Origin: JALTDM01 sp964421355
Lineage (GTDB): Bacteria; Bacteroidota; Bacteroidia; Bacteroidales; JALTDM01
DNA: 7,345 bases
Assembly: GCA_964421355.1 (NCBI GenBank)
Contig: CAYQWX010000080.1
Coordinates: 1-7,345, forward strand
Direction: 5' to 3'
In this document: one piece after another, positions 1 to 6,814 of the stretch
Numbering within the stretch: the first letter of the stretch is position 1
Layout: every line of letters starts with the position of its first letter
Program-made: the position numbers and the translations under genes
Notes under the pieces: generated by a model
Told to the model about the DNA's origin: nothing
Database searches by the model: none
What the model saw: the letters and a program-made list of their open reading frames with translations, nothing else

Positions 1-995
1 TGGGTGGTGGCAAAGGTGGTTCTGATTTTGACCCAAAAGGAAAATCTGACAATGAAGTTATGCGTTTTTGCCAAAGCTTCATGACAGAATTGCAAAGACA
101 CATTGGTCCTGACACTGATGTTCCTGCCGGTGATATAGGTGTTGGTGGAAGAGAAATTGGTTTCTTATATGGACAATACAAAAGAATCAGAAATGAATTT
201 ACAGGTGTTCTTACCGGTAAAGGTTTGAACTGGGGTGGTTCATTAATTAGACCAGAAGCTACAGGTTACGGTGCAGTATATTTTGCACAAGAAATGTTAA
301 ATACTAAAAATGACAGCTTCGAAGGTAAAACAGTATTGATATCAGGTAGTGGTAATGTAGCTCAATATGCAACAGAAAAAGCTACTCAATTGGGTGGTAA
401 AGTAGTTACATTGTCCGATTCTAACGGATTCATTTATGATCCTGACGGAATAGACGCTGAAAAATTAGCATTCGTAATGGAATTGAAGAATGTTAAGAGA
501 GGTCGTATCAAAGAATATGTAAACAAATACCCAACAGCTAAATACTTTGAAGGACAAAGACCTTGGGCTATTGCATCTGAAGTTAGTGGAAACATTGTTG
601 CATTACCATGTGCTACTCAAAATGAATTGAATGGTGACGAAGCTAAAAACTTGGTAAATAATGGTTTATTATGTGTTGCTGAAGGTGCAAATATGCCATC
701 TACACCAGAAGCTATTGAAGTATTCTTGAATAACAAAATACTTTATGGTCCTGGTAAAGCTGCAAATGCAGGTGGTGTTGCAGTATCAGGTCTTGAAATG
801 AGCCAAAACTCAATCAGATTACAATGGACAAGAGAAGAAGTGGATGAAAAACTTCATAACATTATGAAGAATATCCATGCTACTTGTGTTAAATACGGAA
901 CAAAAGATGACGGTTATGTAAACTATGTTGACGGAGCTAACATCGGAGGTTTCGTAAAAGTAGCTGATGCTATGTTAGATCAAGGTTTAGTATAA
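1..995 (+). CDS. gdhA: NADP-type glutamate dehydrogenase, 5' end cut by window
   Basis: Catalyses reductive amination of 2-oxoglutarate with ammonium to L-glutamate, normally with NADPH, as a cytosolic hexamer. The reading frame is open from base 1 (first full codon at base 3), so the upstream start lies outside; about 330 residues are visible of a family length near 445. Visible signatures: the substrate-site motif MGGGKGGSDFDPKGKS at the left edge, whose Lys (bases 12-14) matches the catalytic Lys125 of the Clostridium symbiosum enzyme; PAGD with the catalytic Asp at 132-134; the Rossmann loop GSGNVA at 345-362; SDS at 414-422 after the second strand, as in the NADP-linked E. coli enzyme; PCATQNE, EGANMP and the C-terminal GANIGGFVKVADAM. 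No frameshift or missing catalytic residue is seen. Coenzyme preference is inferred from similarity to E. coli GdhA. It ends TAA and is followed by a strong terminator, so it is transcribed apart from the next gene. Confidence 0.96.
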   Translation, partial: GGGKGGSDFDPKGKSDNEVMRFCQSFMTELQRHIGPDTDVPAGDIGVGGREIGFLYGQYKRIRNEFTGVLTGKGLNWGGSLIRPEATGYGAVYFAQEMLNTKNDSFEGKTVLISGSGNVAQYATEKATQLGGKVVTLSDSNGFIYDPDGIDAEKLAFVMELKNVKRGRIKEYVNKYPTAKYFEGQRPWAIASEVSGNIVALPCATQNELNGDEAKNLVNNGLLCVAEGANMPSTPEAIEVFLNNKILYGPGKAANAGGVAVSGLEMSQNSIRLQWTREEVDEKLHNIMKNIHATCVKYGTKDDGYVNYVDGANIGGFVKVADAMLDQGLV

Positions 996-1024
996 TTTGG
1001 ATTTTTAATCCATAGAGTTTTTAT

Positions 1025-1061
1025 AAAAGGGGCTATCTCTAAAAAGGGATAGCCCTTTTTT
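1025..1061 (+). terminator. Rho-independent terminator of gdhA
   Basis: A hairpin lies 30 bases after the gdhA stop. The left arm GGGCTATC (1030-1037) pairs with GATAGCCC (1048-1055). The stem is extended inward by T.G and C-G pairs around a TAAAAA loop, and outward by A-T pairs (1025-1028 with 1057-1060). The right arm runs into a T tract at 1056-1061. This is a textbook intrinsic terminator for + strand transcription. The A tract on the left gives it some potential on the minus strand as well, though no minus-strand gene needs it here. Confidence 0.9.
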
Positions 1062-1129
1062 ATGAGACATATATTAGTTATAATATTTAATTATAATCTT
1101 GTATTACATACACTTATAACAATAAAGGC

Positions 1130-1510
1130 ATGAAAAAAGAATTGGTTTTAGCAATAATTTTTATTTCTTTATCCGTATTGGTTTCACAACAAATACCTTA
1201 CATAAAAATCTTACTTTTATTCGGAACAATATTTATATTTTTCCCGTTATTGATTGCAGTGGAACTCAAAAAGAAAGAAATAAGATTAGGAGAACGTATT
1301 TTTAGAGCTTATTACAAAATATTATGTTATTCGTTAGCATTATTTTCTGTTTTACATTATCCGGGACAAGATTGGTTAGCTATTTTTATTGTATTGTTTT
1401 TCTTTATTTATGTTTTTTATGTACTATTTGGCAAAAATAAATGGAAGTCTCTTTTAGTTCCATACATTTATTTTCAAGTTTCTACACTCATTTATTTTAT
1501 ATTTATTTAG
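1130..1510 (+). CDS. Small multi-pass membrane protein of unknown function
   Basis: I do not recognise this 126-residue protein. It is strongly hydrophobic with about five predicted membrane segments: near residues 5-19, 24-45, 62-79, 82-100 and 105-126. A basic, probably cytoplasmic loop (KKKEIRLGERIFRAYYK, 47-63) sits between the second and third, and a short KNKWK turn lies before the last. The protein ends almost inside the last segment. No catalytic or metal-binding motif stands out; Cys66 and His76 are isolated. The ATG at 1130 is followed by a Lys-Lys-Glu start typical of this genome; AAAGG lies only one base upstream, too close to act as a ribosome site. Because the gdhA terminator precedes it and a minus-strand gene converges on it, it appears monocistronic. 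Composition bias of membrane genes makes chance ORFs possible, but the clean helix/loop pattern and basic loop favour a real gene. Confidence 0.72.
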   Translation: MKKELVLAIIFISLSVLVSQQIPYIKILLLFGTIFIFFPLLIAVELKKKEIRLGERIFRAYYKILCYSLALFSVLHYPGQDWLAIFIVLFFFIYVFYVLFGKNKWKSLLVPYIYFQVSTLIYFIFI

Positions 1511-1674
1511 CACATTCCTATCTTAAATAATTTTTAATACAACTATTGAATACTGTGATTGTTTATTTAATTTTCAAAATAGGCAAAAAACAAAAAGTTC
1601 TATTTATCACAGATTGCAAAACATTTTGTAAATCCTTATGCAAAAAACATTTAGAACACTATTTGTTATAAAAG
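1511..1674. other. Convergent intergenic region, AT-rich, no clear terminator
   Basis: This 164-base gap lies between two genes that converge. I find no hairpin with a following T tract that would clearly terminate either. It does hold weak repeats: CTGTGAT (1553-1559) is the exact reverse complement of ATCACAG (1606-1612); GTTCTA (1597-1602) is inverted at TAGAAC (1652-1657); and GCAAAAAACA occurs directly at 1583-1592 and 1640-1649. A further imperfect hairpin can form at 1612-1634 (GATT/AATC outer pairs, CAAA/TTTG inner pairs). In sequence this rich in A and T these may be chance. Confidence 0.4.
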
Positions 1675-3594
1675 TTAAGACTTTCTCTCGGCAATAGCTA
1701 TTATCTTTTTCAATTCACCATTATCGTCCATCACAGGAGAAAAAGTATAAACAAAATCAATATCATTAATAGTTATTTCTTTTTCTACCACATTTCCCAT
1801 TTGCACTCTTTCCAATATCTCAAAATAATCCTCATCAACAAAATCTTTCAAACTATAAGAAATAACATTATCATCTTTCAAGCCTAATAAAGAAATTAAC
1901 CTTTTACTAACATTACGCAAAATACCGTTATTATCAAATTCCGCATACAACACTGCTTTTCTAATAGCTTTCAGTATTCGCTCCATTTCAGTTTTTTGGT
2001 GTTCCATCTCCTCCTGAGTAGCTTCAAGCTCTTCCATATTCTGACGCATTTCTTCACCTTGGGTAGTAAGTTCTTCGGTAAGCTGCTGTGATTGTTCCAA
2101 CAATGTTTTTGTCTTTTCATTCATATTCACAGCATACAATGTAGCCGCTATGCTTTCAGAAACCTTCTCTATAAATTCAATCTTATACCATGGTAATTCT
2201 TCAAAACTTGCAAGTTCCATTACACCATATATCTCTTCATTAAGTTTCAATGGCACTAACAACACACTTCTCGGTTTTGCTTCTCCAAGTCCACTTTGTA
2301 TGTTTACATAATCTTCGGGAATATCGGTAAGATAAATTTTCTCTTTTTCCAAAGCACAAGTTCCAACTAACCCCTCCCCTAAAATAATAGTTTTATTTAT
2401 ATACTTCTTTCTATCATAAGCATACGCCGATATTAATTCCAACACAGGATTTTCTTTGTCATCATCTTTATATAAATACAACGCTCCCATTTCCGCCCCC
2501 ACATAATGAACCAACTCAAACACTATATTATCAGCCAATTTAACCAAATCGTCATTATTTTGCCTTAGCAACTCAGCAAACTTTGCTAATCCCTCAGATA
2601 TCCAGCGTCTTTGCTTTTCTTCCTCTTTTCTCAACATTTCCTCTTCTTCCGCTTTTTTCAAATTTTCTTTCATTCTAACAATTGCTTTCCCTAATTCATC
2701 TTCTTCACTCAATGGCTTAAAATCTATTCTATCAAAATCCTTTTCTCCTACTGCAATTGCAAATTTCGCTGTTTGCTTCAAATTAATAACCAATTTATTT
2801 AGAGCTATTATCATATCCCCAACCTCATCATTAGGAGCTTTAACATTTTTATCAGGATAACGACCAACCGACATATCTTCTATTATTGCACTTAACCTCT
2901 TAATTGGAACAATAATAGACCTGTAAGTATAATAAGAAGTAACAAGCACAGCAAAAAGTACAAATATTATAAGAATAACTATTATCTTCTTGGTACCGGC
3001 TATCACACCTGTAATAGTCTTTACACCATTTGCTCTTTGTTTTACAAAAACTGTCTTAATTGCATTTATCTTTCTCAAAGTATTATTCGCTATAATATCG
3101 ATATCCTCATTATCAAATATTTGATTTTTCAAATCAGCTAACAAAGTACTATCAGGAGAATTACCTATTTTTGATATAATATTAGATTCTTTTTGTAACA
3201 ATTTATGTGTAATATTTATTATACTTACAAGTTTTCCATGTAAAGTATCATTCCAACTATTACTTAACTTTACCAAAGTATCTTCCACAGATGGTATTAC
3301 ATCATTATTTAATTTTGACAAATACAATAACTCTTTATTATTAGAAACATCTTTATTTATTTCAGTATAAGCAACTATATTTTTGGTAGTAAGTACCGAA
3401 TAATTAATCAAATTATAATATTCCTTCAAGTAGTCATAACTTGGAATAATTACTTTTGAAAATATATTATTTTGCTTTCCTAATTTTGTCCTACGTTCTT
3501 CAAATATCAAATAAAAAACCAAAGCAAAAATAATAAACGCAATAAATGCAAATAACATTCTGTTACGTATGGTCCACCTAAATTTCTTTTTCAT
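1675..3594 (-). CDS. Membrane sensor protein: periplasmic domain, HAMP, GAF, coiled coil, PAS; no output domain
   Basis: A 639-residue inner-membrane signal receptor. Residues 13-30 form the first membrane helix. Residues 31-202 form a mostly helical extracytoplasmic domain resembling four-helix-bundle ligand sensors, and 203-220 the second helix. A HAMP domain follows (about 222-274, with Pro230 and the DEVG motif at 256-259), then a second HAMP-like unit (about 275-318, EEDELGKAI at 297-305) and a charged helix. A GAF domain spans about 345-490, with GEGLVG at 406-411 and the PLKLNEEIYGVMELAS strand pair at 448-463. An extended Glu/Gln-rich coiled coil runs about 490-545, and a PAS domain about 546-637. 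The protein stops right after the PAS: I see no histidine-kinase DHp or ATPase motif, GGDEF/EAL, SpoIIE phosphatase, cyclase or chemoreceptor signalling tip. It probably passes a signal to a partner by protein contact. It lies 65 bases after the aldehyde dehydrogenase gene on the same strand. The ligand is unknown. Confidence 0.88.
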   Translation of the reverse strand: MKKKFRWTIRNRMLFAFIAFIIFALVFYLIFEERRTKLGKQNNIFSKVIIPSYDYLKEYYNLINYSVLTTKNIVAYTEINKDVSNNKELLYLSKLNNDVIPSVEDTLVKLSNSWNDTLHGKLVSIINITHKLLQKESNIISKIGNSPDSTLLADLKNQIFDNEDIDIIANNTLRKINAIKTVFVKQRANGVKTITGVIAGTKKIIVILIIFVLFAVLVTSYYTYRSIIVPIKRLSAIIEDMSVGRYPDKNVKAPNDEVGDMIIALNKLVINLKQTAKFAIAVGEKDFDRIDFKPLSEEDELGKAIVRMKENLKKAEEEEMLRKEEEKQRRWISEGLAKFAELLRQNNDDLVKLADNIVFELVHYVGAEMGALYLYKDDDKENPVLELISAYAYDRKKYINKTIILGEGLVGTCALEKEKIYLTDIPEDYVNIQSGLGEAKPRSVLLVPLKLNEEIYGVMELASFEELPWYKIEFIEKVSESIAATLYAVNMNEKTKTLLEQSQQLTEELTTQGEEMRQNMEELEATQEEMEHQKTEMERILKAIRKAVLYAEFDNNGILRNVSKRLISLLGLKDDNVISYSLKDFVDEDYFEILERVQMGNVVEKEITINDIDFVYTFSPVMDDNGELKKIIAIAERKS

Positions 3595-3612
3595 AAAACA
3601 TTTTTCTTAATA

Positions 3613-3642
3613 AAAAATTATCGTAAAATTAAACAAAAACAA
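3613..3642 (-). promoter_or_regulatory. Candidate Bacteroidota-type promoter for the sensor gene
   Basis: Read on the minus strand, TTG (3642-3640) is separated by exactly 19 bases from TAATTTTT (3620-3613). This resembles the Bacteroidota primary sigma promoter, a TTTG/TTG element about 19-21 bases from TAnnTTTG, except that the final G of the second box is T. The second box lies 18 bases upstream of the ATG at 3594. It would let the sensor gene be transcribed apart from the upstream aldehyde dehydrogenase gene. In sequence this AT-rich the match could be coincidence. Confidence 0.35.
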
Positions 3643-3659
3643 GATTTCATCTTTAAATA

Positions 3660-5081
3660 TTATAAAATATCTTTCACAAGCAACTTCGGTTCCATCATTT
3701 CGTATAAAGAATATCTCACACCTTCTCTTCCCAAACCAGAATTTTTTATACCACCATAAGGCATATGATCTACTCTAAAAGTAGGCACATCATTTATTAT
3801 CACACCACCAACATCTATCTTATCAAAAGCATAATTCATTTCCTTTATATCATTGGTAAATACTCCTGCTTGCAATCCATATTGGGAATTATTTATCTCA
3901 AATACAGCCTCTTCAAATGTATGATATTTTTCTACTGTAACTACAGGACCAAAAATCTCAAGTGCACATACATTCATTTGAGGTTTAGTATTGGTAATTA
4001 CCGTAGGCTCATAATATGTGCCTTGCCGTTTACCTCCACACAATATTTTAGCTCCGTCAGCAATAGCATCATTTACCCACTCTTCTACCCTTATTGCGTT
4101 GTCTTCATCTATCATTGCTGAAATATCCGTATTCATATCATCAGGTGGTCCTACCCTCAATTTTTTCACTTTTTCTATAAATTTTTCCATAAACTCATCA
4201 AATATAGCATCTTGTATATAAATACGCTGCACATGAATACACACTTGACCTGAATAGGCAAAACTACCTACCAAATTTTTTGCTACAGCTCTATCTATAT
4301 CTGCTGACTTACTCACTATTACACCGGCATTACCTCCAAGCTCTAACAATACTTTTTTCCGACCTGCATTTCTTTTCATCTTCCAGCCTACAGCAGGCGA
4401 CCCTGTAAAACTCAACAGTTTAAATCTATCATCTGTAACCAACTGATTACCCGCTTCCCTATCCATTGGCAAAATTGATACAGCTCCTTTAGGCAAATCA
4501 GTTTTGTCTATAATCTTTGCCAATTCAAGAGTAGATAGAGGTGTGTTCCGAGAAGGTTTAAGCACAATAGGATTACCTGCTGCAATAGCAGGAGCTATTT
4601 TGTGTACTGCAAGGTTCATAGGAAAGTTAAAAGGAGAAATTCCCGCTACAAGCCCAATAGGAAAATATTTAACAATACCTTCTTTTTTCGCTCCGGCAGG
4701 AGTCCAATCTAATGAAATGTATTCTTTTGGTAACCTTTTACTTTCTTCTGCCGCTATCAAAAAAGTCTGTGAAGCTCTATCTATTTCACCCAAAGCATAT
4801 TTTAGAGGTTTTGCAGATTCTTTTGCCAATATCGCTGCATAATATTCTCTATTATTCTTTAAAGTGTCTGATATATATCGTAAAATTTCAAACTTCTTGT
4901 ATGACGGCAGATGCTTCATTTCCTCCCTTATAGATTCTGCTTTCCCTATCGCTTCCTCCAGTTCAGACTTACCTGCCAAATATGTTTCTGCTATTTTTTT
5001 CCCGTCATAAGGAGAATAAACAGGAAGTAATGTATCTGTTTCCTTAAAAATACCACCAACATATATTTTATATCTTTCCAT
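3660..5081 (-). CDS. Aldehyde dehydrogenase, NAD(P)-dependent, lactaldehyde dehydrogenase-like family
   Basis: Oxidises an aldehyde to the acid with NAD(P)+ in the cytosol; 473 residues from the ATG, normal for the superfamily. Counting from that ATG, the full active-site set is present: the oxyanion Asn152 in SPFNFP, coenzyme Lys175 in LKPS, the nucleotide-fold turn FTGS at 225-228, general base Glu247 in LLELGG, nucleophile Cys281 in SGQVCIHVQR, and Glu375 in EIFGP. The SGQVC-x-x-VQRIY style around the cysteine and the PFNFPMNL stretch are typical of the lactaldehyde/phosphonoacetaldehyde-like branch (ALDH21-like) rather than acylating or betaine-aldehyde enzymes. That placement comes from remembered motifs, and the substrate cannot be read from sequence. 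An in-frame TTG at 5099 would add six residues (MKKQTT), but ATG at 5081 is preferred: TTG starts are uncommon, and a promoter-like box overlaps the TTG. The sensor gene follows 65 bases downstream and may be co-transcribed. Confidence 0.93.
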   Translation of the reverse strand: MERYKIYVGGIFKETDTLLPVYSPYDGKKIAETYLAGKSELEEAIGKAESIREEMKHLPSYKKFEILRYISDTLKNNREYYAAILAKESAKPLKYALGEIDRASQTFLIAAEESKRLPKEYISLDWTPAGAKKEGIVKYFPIGLVAGISPFNFPMNLAVHKIAPAIAAGNPIVLKPSRNTPLSTLELAKIIDKTDLPKGAVSILPMDREAGNQLVTDDRFKLLSFTGSPAVGWKMKRNAGRKKVLLELGGNAGVIVSKSADIDRAVAKNLVGSFAYSGQVCIHVQRIYIQDAIFDEFMEKFIEKVKKLRVGPPDDMNTDISAMIDEDNAIRVEEWVNDAIADGAKILCGGKRQGTYYEPTVITNTKPQMNVCALEIFGPVVTVEKYHTFEEAVFEINNSQYGLQAGVFTNDIKEMNYAFDKIDVGGVIINDVPTFRVDHMPYGGIKNSGLGREGVRYSLYEMMEPKLLVKDIL

Positions 5082-5096
5082 GGTAGTTTGTTTTTT

Positions 5097-5124
5097 CAAA
5101 TTACGAAATGCAATTTACAACAAA
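5097..5124 (-). promoter_or_regulatory. Candidate promoter of the aldehyde dehydrogenase gene
   Basis: On the minus strand TTTG (5124-5121) is followed after 17 bases by TAATTTG (5103-5097), one base short of the TAnnTTTG box of Bacteroidota promoters. If used, transcription would begin near 5090, leaving a very short leader before the ATG at 5081 and making the upstream TTG at 5099 untranslatable. The spacing is at the short end and the match imperfect, so this is tentative. Confidence 0.25.
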
Positions 5125-5128
5125 AAAA

Positions 5129-5140
5129 TGTAATATTACA
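5129..5140. promoter_or_regulatory. Perfect 12-bp palindrome TGTAATATTACA, possible operator
   Basis: TGTAATATTACA reads the same on both strands and sits 48-59 bases upstream of the aldehyde dehydrogenase ATG, just beyond the candidate TTTG element. It is flanked by A runs on both sides of the + strand. The position suits an operator for a dimeric regulator, but no regulator gene is adjacent and I cannot name a family for it. Chance is a real alternative in AT-rich DNA. Confidence 0.3.
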
Positions 5141-5324
5141 AAAATTATAATGAAAAACGTCCCTAAAATACTTTTAAGAGCTAAAATATCACATTATTTA
5201 TCAAAGACTCAACTTTCATATACACTTACAGTTTGTCATCAAAGTACTAAAAACTCATTGTTTATTTATCTTCTAAAAAGAAATAGAATTAATAAATAAA
5301 AATATTTATAACACTAAACAATAC

Positions 5325-5360
5325 AAAAAACGCCTCCACATTACTTTTGGAGACGTTTTG
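5325..5360 (-). terminator. Rho-independent terminator of the rubredoxin-flavodiiron gene
   Basis: Read on the minus strand, CGTCTCCA (5355-5348) pairs with TGGAGGCG (5338-5331) around a loop of nine bases, with a single T.G wobble. The stem is extended by A-T pairs (AAAA 5359-5356 with TTTT) and followed by a run of six T (5330-5325). It begins 23 bases after the stop codon. The wobble becomes a C/A mismatch on the + strand, so the signal is oriented for minus-strand transcription. Confidence 0.88.
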
Positions 5361-5382
5361 ACACTATAATGAAATTACACTA

Positions 5383-6786
5383 TTATAAATTTTCATGCAA
5401 TTCTACTATCTTATCAACCAGTTCGTCAAGCCTATCTAAATCGTCATCTTTAGGCACACCTTTAACAAGCACTGGTTCCAAAAACTCTACTTTAAGATTG
5501 ACAAGCAGACCTTTCAACTGATCAACCATCTTTCCTCCCCAACCATACGAACCTACAATACCAACATATTTAGCTTTTGGTCTCAAAGCATTAGTTAAAT
5601 AAGCAGCATATACGGCTTGTGGGTGAGCCCCTCCCAATACCATTGGTGAAGCAAAAATGATAGTTGCTGCATCTACCATCTGCATAGACAATTCGCCAAT
5701 GTCCGTTTTAGTTAGATTAAAAGGTATTACTTGTATTCCGTAAGCAGTAATGCTCTTTACCAAATAATCTACAATAAGCGCTGTGCTTTCGTGCATTGAT
5801 ACATAAGGAATTATTATTTTGTTAGACACTTTGGGAGACACCCAATCTTTATAAGCATCTATTATCAAACTCGGTTTATTATACACAGGACCATGACTTG
5901 GTGCAATGAATTCAATATCCAATTTCTCTATTTTGTCTATATTTTTTATAATATGAGAACGGAAAGGCATCATTATCTCTGAATAATATCTTTTGGCATC
6001 TTCTATTACTTTGTATTCGTCTATTACAAACAAACTACTTGTTGCCCTGTGAGAACCAAAGAAATCACAAGAAAACAATACCTTGTCTTCCACTAAATAT
6101 GTAACCATAGTTTCAGGCCAATGCACCCAAGGAGTATATACAAACTTAAATGTTTTGTTTCCAATCTTCATCTCTTCACCATCCTTTACTGTAATAAATA
6201 CATCATCTTCTATTTCAAGTAAATCTTTCAAGAAGTTTTTACACTTGGGATTTGTTATTACTTTGGCATCCGGATACATTTCTAACAAAACAGGAATAGA
6301 CCCCGAATGGTCTTGCTCTGCATGATTTGATATTATATAATCTAATTTTTCCACTTCCAATTCTTCCAAACTATCAAGTAAATCATTTAGTTTTTCCGGA
6401 TCTACCGTATCTATAAGTACTTTTTTATCACCTGCTTCCACAAGATAAGCATTATAGCTTGTTCCATCAGGCAACGGTATAAGCTCATCAAACATTCGTC
6501 TGTCCCAATCTTGTGCACCAACAGCAAACACTCCATTTACTATCTCATTGTAAGCCAATTCTTCTCTATCATATTTCTTTTGATTTTCTTCTGCATATTT
6601 ATTTTCTTCTTTCAAAGAAATTTCTTCTTCATACACAACAAAATCAGTTTTACTCACACCACACACAGGACAAGTCCAGTCTTCCGGAATATCTTCAAAA
6701 GGTGTTCCAGGAGCAATACCTCCATCAGGGTCTCCTATTTTAGGGTCGTAAACATATCCACAAACTACACATACATACTTTTTCAT
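5383..6786 (-). CDS. Rubredoxin-flavodiiron fusion protein (O2/NO reductase)
   Basis: A 467-residue cytosolic flavodiiron protein that should reduce O2 to water or NO to N2O, protecting an anaerobe. Residues 1-52 are a complete rubredoxin with iron ligands Cys6, Cys9, Cys39 and Cys42 (CVVCG and CPVCG). An acidic/lysine-rich linker (about 53-76) leads to a metallo-beta-lactamase-like diiron domain (about 77-318). Its ligands are all present: HAEQDH (His155, Glu157, Asp159, His160), His222 in WVHWPE, Asp241 in SCDFFG and His298 in PSHGP. A flavodoxin domain (about 322-465) carries the FMN loop YVSMHEST (328-335), SPMVLGG (380-386) and SYGWGG (413-418). The internal rubredoxin would feed electrons to FMN and the diiron site; the NAD(P)H:rubredoxin reductase partner is not in this window. 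In E. coli NorV the rubredoxin is at the C-terminus, so this order is reversed. The FMN loop has His where the Desulfovibrio and Moorella enzymes have Trp. O2 versus NO preference cannot be told. Confidence 0.94.
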   Translation of the reverse strand: MKKYVCVVCGYVYDPKIGDPDGGIAPGTPFEDIPEDWTCPVCGVSKTDFVVYEEEISLKEENKYAEENQKKYDREELAYNEIVNGVFAVGAQDWDRRMFDELIPLPDGTSYNAYLVEAGDKKVLIDTVDPEKLNDLLDSLEELEVEKLDYIISNHAEQDHSGSIPVLLEMYPDAKVITNPKCKNFLKDLLEIEDDVFITVKDGEEMKIGNKTFKFVYTPWVHWPETMVTYLVEDKVLFSCDFFGSHRATSSLFVIDEYKVIEDAKRYYSEIMMPFRSHIIKNIDKIEKLDIEFIAPSHGPVYNKPSLIIDAYKDWVSPKVSNKIIIPYVSMHESTALIVDYLVKSITAYGIQVIPFNLTKTDIGELSMQMVDAATIIFASPMVLGGAHPQAVYAAYLTNALRPKAKYVGIVGSYGWGGKMVDQLKGLLVNLKVEFLEPVLVKGVPKDDDLDRLDELVDKIVELHENL

Positions 6787-6814
6787 AACTTTTTTATTTT
6801 TTAAAATACAACTT

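Larger units (their letters stand above)
5082..5382. other. 301-base intergenic region between aldehyde dehydrogenase and flavodiiron genes
   Basis: From right to left (minus-strand direction), this holds the terminator of the rubredoxin-flavodiiron gene (5325-5360), then about 180 bases of AT-rich sequence with no recognised element, then the palindrome at 5129-5140 and the candidate promoter of the aldehyde dehydrogenase gene. A + strand reading frame of 63 codons (5108-5299) exists, but it has no ribosome site, no recognisable domain and a composition that mirrors the background, so I do not call it a gene. No tRNA or riboswitch fold was recognised. Confidence 0.6.

Noticed and set aside
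60..62. Met at base 60 as the start of glutamate dehydrogenase
   Set aside because: The frame is open to the window edge and the preceding codons encode the invariant MGGGKGGSDFDP active-site motif, so this Met is internal.
1092..1101. TATAAT / TAATCTTG as a promoter for the small membrane protein gene
   Set aside because: The box resembles TAnnTTTG with one mismatch, but no TTG element lies at a suitable distance and such strings are common in this AT-rich stretch; not enough to call.
3765..4933. Several + strand open frames of 67-118 codons opposite the aldehyde dehydrogenase gene
   Set aside because: They lie antisense to a gene with a complete, well-conserved active site and read as low-complexity shadow translations.
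5082..5099. TTG start at 5099 adding six residues to the aldehyde dehydrogenase
   Set aside because: An in-frame ATG at 5081 gives a normal-length family member, TTG starts are uncommon, and the TTG overlaps a promoter-like TAATTTG.
5108..5299. A + strand reading frame of 63 codons in the gap upstream of the aldehyde dehydrogenase gene
   Set aside because: No ribosome site or promoter, residue composition that mirrors AT-rich background (Lys, Ile, Asn, Thr, Leu), no recognisable motif, and it overlaps the likely promoter and palindrome of the divergently oriented neighbour.
6083..6804. Three + strand open frames of 76-97 codons opposite the flavodiiron gene
   Set aside because: Antisense shadows of a strongly supported gene; rich in Phe, Ile, Ser and His from the complement of Lys/Glu codons, with no domain.
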